Assembly: GCA_002917075.1 (NCBI GenBank)
Contig: NTMA01000190.1
Coordinates: forward strand, 1 to 10,675
Length of the DNA: 10,675 nt
Reading direction: 5' to 3'
Source: Hawksworthiomyces lignivorus
Taxonomy: Eukaryota; Ascomycota; Sordariomycetes; Ophiostomatales; Ophiostomataceae
Shown here: in pieces, positions 7,625 through 10,675 of the stretch
Position numbering within the stretch: the stretch's first letter is position 1
How the letters are laid out: each line of letters opens with the position of its first letter
The notes under the pieces: model-generated
Seen by the model: the letters and a program-made list of their open reading frames with translations, nothing else
Databases searched by the model: none
What the model was told of the DNA's origin: nothing
Position numbers and translations under genes: made by a program

Positions 7625-7922
7625 CGCCCGGCCGAGCGAGATGGACCATTCCCCGTCTTTCTCCACTTCTTTGTCGCCGCCTAGACCTGCTGTTGGTTAG
7701 CTCCAACTACCGGCCAGAATTTCCATTCAGAGCTGGGCTATTGATAAGCTTGGAACCTGCATTATTTCTATCTATCTATGTAGTAGTAACATATTGTTCT
7801 TCCTCGCAACAATGAGACAAGCAACAACGAAATTACGATAATTCGCTGAGAAATTTCGACCTCCCCTATCCCAGTCGAACATAGGCCGAATATCCGACCA
7901 TGCTGTAACTAAAGCAGCAGGA
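7518..7922. promoter_or_regulatory. Divergent promoter region between two Zn2Cys6 genes
   Basis: The 405 bp between the two opposed start codons must carry both promoters. Zn2Cys6-type half-sites are visible: CGGCCG at 7629-7634 and CCG-N5-CCG at 7886-7896. HGATAR words lie at 7605-7610, 7742-7747 and 7836-7841. An 11-base T tract (an A tract in the minus transcript) abuts the minus start codon. None of these sites is proven; half-sites of three bases are common by chance. Confidence 0.45.
7812..7908 (+). promoter_or_regulatory. Two short upstream ORFs in the leader of the second regulator
   Basis: ATG at 7812 starts a 9-codon frame ending in TAA 7839-7841. ATG at 7900 starts a 2-codon frame (Met-Leu-stop, TAA 7906-7908), 14 bases before the main ATG at 7923. 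The second ATG has A at -3, a favourable initiation context. If the transcript begins upstream of 7812, both could reduce or regulate translation of the regulator. The transcription start is not known. Confidence 0.4.
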
Positions 7923-9762
7923 ATGAGCACCCGATCACGACCTGCCATCCCGGTCTGCGACCGCTGCCGACAACGCCGACAAAAGTGTGACCAAAGCTTA
8001 TCCGGCTGTAACCCATGCAGGGTTAGAGGCCCTCAAAACCACCCCTACCCGCAAGCCAATGCCTGACTTATTAGTATTAGACATCCGACGTGGAGTGTGT
8101 TTTCACCGACCCCGAGAAGGGTGAAACTCTACCAAGATTGTGAGTTGAAATTTCCAGCGTTCTTCGCGCTCGTCTAGCAGAAGCTCATGTGGATTAATAG
8201 TTATGTCCAACGTTTGGAGGAGCATCTGACGAGATTGAAGGAGCTCCAAGCAAATAAAGACATCATCTCCCTGCAAGGACTAACCCCGCAGACCCAAGCT
8301 GGATCTCCTTCTAGTACGGGTCGCCTAGAACGATTGAGTGGGCGGTTCCTGGGTGATTCAAGCGGAACGACCTTCATTCGACAATGCATCTCCATAGCAA
8401 GAGAAACCGGTATTTTACCAAATATCAGTGTCACTTCCGATGACAACGACAATACCAGTCGATCGCAGCTCTCCAGCTTGGGGGACATGCTCAAGCTACC
8501 TGCCGAGGAAGTGCATCCCGACAGAGCACAAGCAGAGATGCTGTTTTGGGTATTTGATAAACTACAATTCCAGTATATCATTATCACGTCTACAGAGTTT
8601 CAGTCCTGTCTAGATGTGGCATTTGACGCCCATACCTCGAGTGGCGACCATGCGTCGATAGTTGTCAAGATGGTTATGGCTATCGCCCTCTTCTTCTTGG
8701 GGCGCAACGAGGGAAACTGGGCCGCCGTGAAGATGGCAGAGACCTATTTCGACGAATCGATGAACATTCTCCACAAGGTTTTGCTGGATAAATCCTCGGG
8801 CACTTTACAGGCGCTATTACTGATATTGCAATTCTCCATGGCGAACCCCCGACATTCCATCGTATGGCAGTTTCTAGGCTATTCCATCCGCCTAGCCACG
8901 GCTCTCGGGCTGCACCAAGGCAGTCAACAAGAGTCAGATGCAACTCAGTGTAACTTTAATCGCCGCATGTTCTGGGCTCTGTACAGCATCGACAGAGCAG
9001 TTGGAAATACTCTGGGGAGGTAAAAGATGTGCTCTATTGGCCCTAGCAAGTAGAATATCGCGGCTAATGTTCTATAGGCCACCAGCGCTCCAAGACAAGG
9101 ACATCAGCGTACCATTCCCGAGCAAGCTGAACGATATAGATGACACCAGCCGTTTGCTTCTCATGAACCACTGCTGTTGGATGCGGCAGCTTCAGAGTGA
9201 AACGGCAGACACTTTATACCAACGCATACGACCCTACACCGAAAGCTTTACCAGTACCATGCAAAGTCGAGCAGACCAGTGGTTGGCAGATGCGCCCACC
9301 GGGTATGACAATCTAGCTGCCACTGACTGGATCCGGCATGCATACCACAATTTCTGCATGTTCATCCACCGCCCGTCCCTCCAGAACCCAGTGCCGTCAT
9401 CGGCAGACCTTGCAAAATGCTTCTCTTCTGCATCAGCGGTTCTCAGGCTGTATTGGAAAATGTACAAGGCGAAATCAATTGATGCGACTTGGATGGCCAT
9501 ACACTGGCTTTTCCTAGCGGCTGTCACACATCTGTTCTGCCTCTGGGTTGATGAGGGCATTAGAGACGGGGCCGATTGGTCCATCATTTACGAGGACATG
9601 CAAAAGACCAGCATGGTCCTCTCGGCTCTCTCTGAGAGATTTAGGTCTGCGGAGAGCAGCCCACAGTTATACCATGATCTGTCGATTGGCACGATTCGAA
9701 AGTACGCAGAATTGTATCCAGTCAGCGAAAATGGCCTTTCGCCAGATACGTCATCAATATAA
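7923..9762 (+). CDS. Zn2Cys6 transcription factor with fungal middle homology domain, 4 exons
   Basis: A nuclear sequence-specific regulator. Proposed exons: 7923-8021, 8081-8139, 8201-9019, 9078-9762; introns 59, 61 and 58 bp, GT/AG, with CTGAC or CTAAT branch-like words; 553 aa. The zinc cluster is complete only after splicing: C12-x2-C15-x6-C22-x6-C29-x2-C32-x6-C39. The second intron (GTGAGT...TTAATAG) joins LPRF to YVQRLEEHLTRLKELQ (54-69), a coiled-coil linker of the usual kind. The middle homology region includes WQFLGYSIRLATALGLHQG and RRMFWALYSIDRAVGNTLGR, which splices into PPALQDKDISVPFP, the standard end of the fungal_trans domain. A further 200 or so residues follow, with an IHRPSL motif. 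No damage is seen. Starting at the downstream ATG 8187 would lose the zinc cluster and is rejected. The target genes are unknown; the neighbouring permease is a candidate. Confidence 0.93.
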
Positions 9763-10290
9763 CTTATGACTGGACGTACGTGTACACCATCTGAGCACTC
9801 TCATTTGTATATACTATATCTTGCTAACGGACCAGTCTACTAACACGCCGAAGGCTTCCCATACTCACAAGACATCATATGCGACGGCCAGATTCGAGCC
9901 TAGGCCAGCCTGCATTGTCTTTTAATTCATGCGCCAACCAGTATTTTGCAGATATATGTGCTAGCTCCAGAAGGACTATGCTGCGTTATGGGCATGGCGT
10001 AGAGGTCAAGAATTTGAATACTTGTTAGATCTAGTCTATGAATTGTCTTATCCATTTGGTCATAATACCTAGGCCACGTAAAGCAGGGGGATAGAGAATC
10101 TATCAATGCCCTAGTATTTGCGATGGTATAATTCGAGCGTATCTGCTGTCATTAATCTTCGTTGATGGTTATTGAAACTCTATGTATGAATTGACTTTTA
10201 TAGATTAACCAGAGATAGTTGATTATAGCGTTCGACTTTGTTGAGTATATACGAAGATGTATTCGGATAAGAATTAAGATTAGACCTTAG
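9763..10290. other. 3' flank and AT-rich DNA, no gene seen
   Basis: The first part is presumably the 3' untranslated region and terminator of the second regulator. Neither strand shows a frame with domain character, and there is no tRNA-like or repeat array structure. AT content rises towards 10150 and beyond, leading into the eroded relic at the right edge. Confidence 0.5.
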
Positions 10291-10675
10291 ATAAATCGAG
10301 GAGATTCGTTGAGGAGTTATGGTTCATATAATATTCTCGAACTGTTATTCGAAAAAACATGAATTCATAGTTTTTTTTTCGATCATAACTCTATCCACCA
10401 GACAGTTGTGATAGTCTTTCGTCCAATTGCTCACACGATCGCCGAGAAGTCTAAAGACTCTTGCAAATAAATAAGAATTAACAAGATATTTTCTAATTGA
10501 GGTGGCCGCCAATTCCAAGATTATAACGACCTCTTCAAACTTGCAGTATCAAAGAACCTCCGCCTCGAGGTAATTGACGATATAATCGAGATACCGTCAT
10601 TTCCTTAATTAGGAGTAACGAGTGCAAAGCCCGCCGCTACGCGGGCGGTAGGTTAAAATCTGCCTTCTCAATACG
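10291..10675 (+). pseudogene. Eroded coding relic running off the right edge
   Basis: One plus frame keeps protein-like character across stops at 10360, 10468, 10498, 10606 and 10654. Open blocks include DHNSIHQTVVIVFRP (from 10381), IAHTIAEKSKD (10426-10458) and NDLFKLAVSKNLRLEVIDD (from 10525), followed by IIEIPSFP. All blocks share one frame without shifts, and the breaks are TAA or TGA, as expected if CAA/CGA codons were mutated by C-to-T and G-to-A decay. I do not recognise the family. A GC-rich short palindrome (GCCCGC...GCGGGC, 10629-10646) lies inside it. A repeated element open reading frame is the most likely origin. The true start and end are outside what can be read. Confidence 0.5.

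Noticed and set aside
7462..7815. Plus-strand frame of 117 codons in the divergent promoter
   Set aside because: It overlaps exon 1 of the minus regulator, includes the T tract and low-complexity sequence, and has no recognisable domain.
8178..8200. Acceptors at the TAG/CAG of 8175-8180 for the second intron of the full-length regulator
   Set aside because: They do not match the phase left by the GTGAGT donor at 8140; only the AG at 8199-8200 restores the frame.
10629..10646. GC-rich short palindrome as a terminator or Helitron end
   Set aside because: The stem is only 6 bp, there is no T-run, and no CTRR end is visible; it lies inside a coding relic where Ala/Arg codons explain the GC content.

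Overview
The window looks like accessory DNA from a filamentous ascomycete (Pezizomycotina, plausibly a Eurotiomycete; the genus cannot be read from the sequence). The evidence is short spliceosomal introns of 54-79 bp with GT/AG ends and CTAAC/CTGAC-like branch sites, two Zn2Cys6 regulators of the fungal type, a fungal Fur-type NCS1 permease, and AT-rich, stop-riddled repeat relics that look like RIP (repeat-induced point mutation).

Layout. 1-1690 is a decayed transposon zone: a GC-rich patch (about 300-430), a perfect hairpin (574-598), a very AT-rich stretch, then the C-terminal end of a LINE-type retroposon (RNase H-like region and terminal Cys/His motif) with an (ACT)n tail. 1690-2236 is quiet. 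2237-4461 (minus) is an intact NCS1 transporter of 579 aa in 8 exons; every junction keeps frame. 4462-5160 is its upstream region, with three GATA-factor sites within 69 bp. 5162-5740 (plus) is a broken amidase-signature gene. 5903-6005 repeats the GC-rich patch seen at 300-390. 6372-7517 (minus) is a Zn2Cys6 regulator with a complete zinc cluster that stops after 338 aa, at the end of its middle homology region. A 405 bp divergent promoter (7518-7922) separates it from 7923-9762 (plus), a Zn2Cys6 regulator of 553 aa in 4 exons. 9763-10675 is AT-rich and ends in another eroded coding relic that runs off the edge.

How it may work together (inference): a nucleobase-like permease, an amidase relic transcribed away from it across a GATA-site-bearing region, and two divergently paired regulators resemble the remains of a small nitrogen-scavenging cluster, flanked by repeats and partly decayed. 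The permease and the second regulator look functional, the first regulator looks shortened, and the amidase is dead. No RNA gene, CRISPR array or bacterial-type feature was found.
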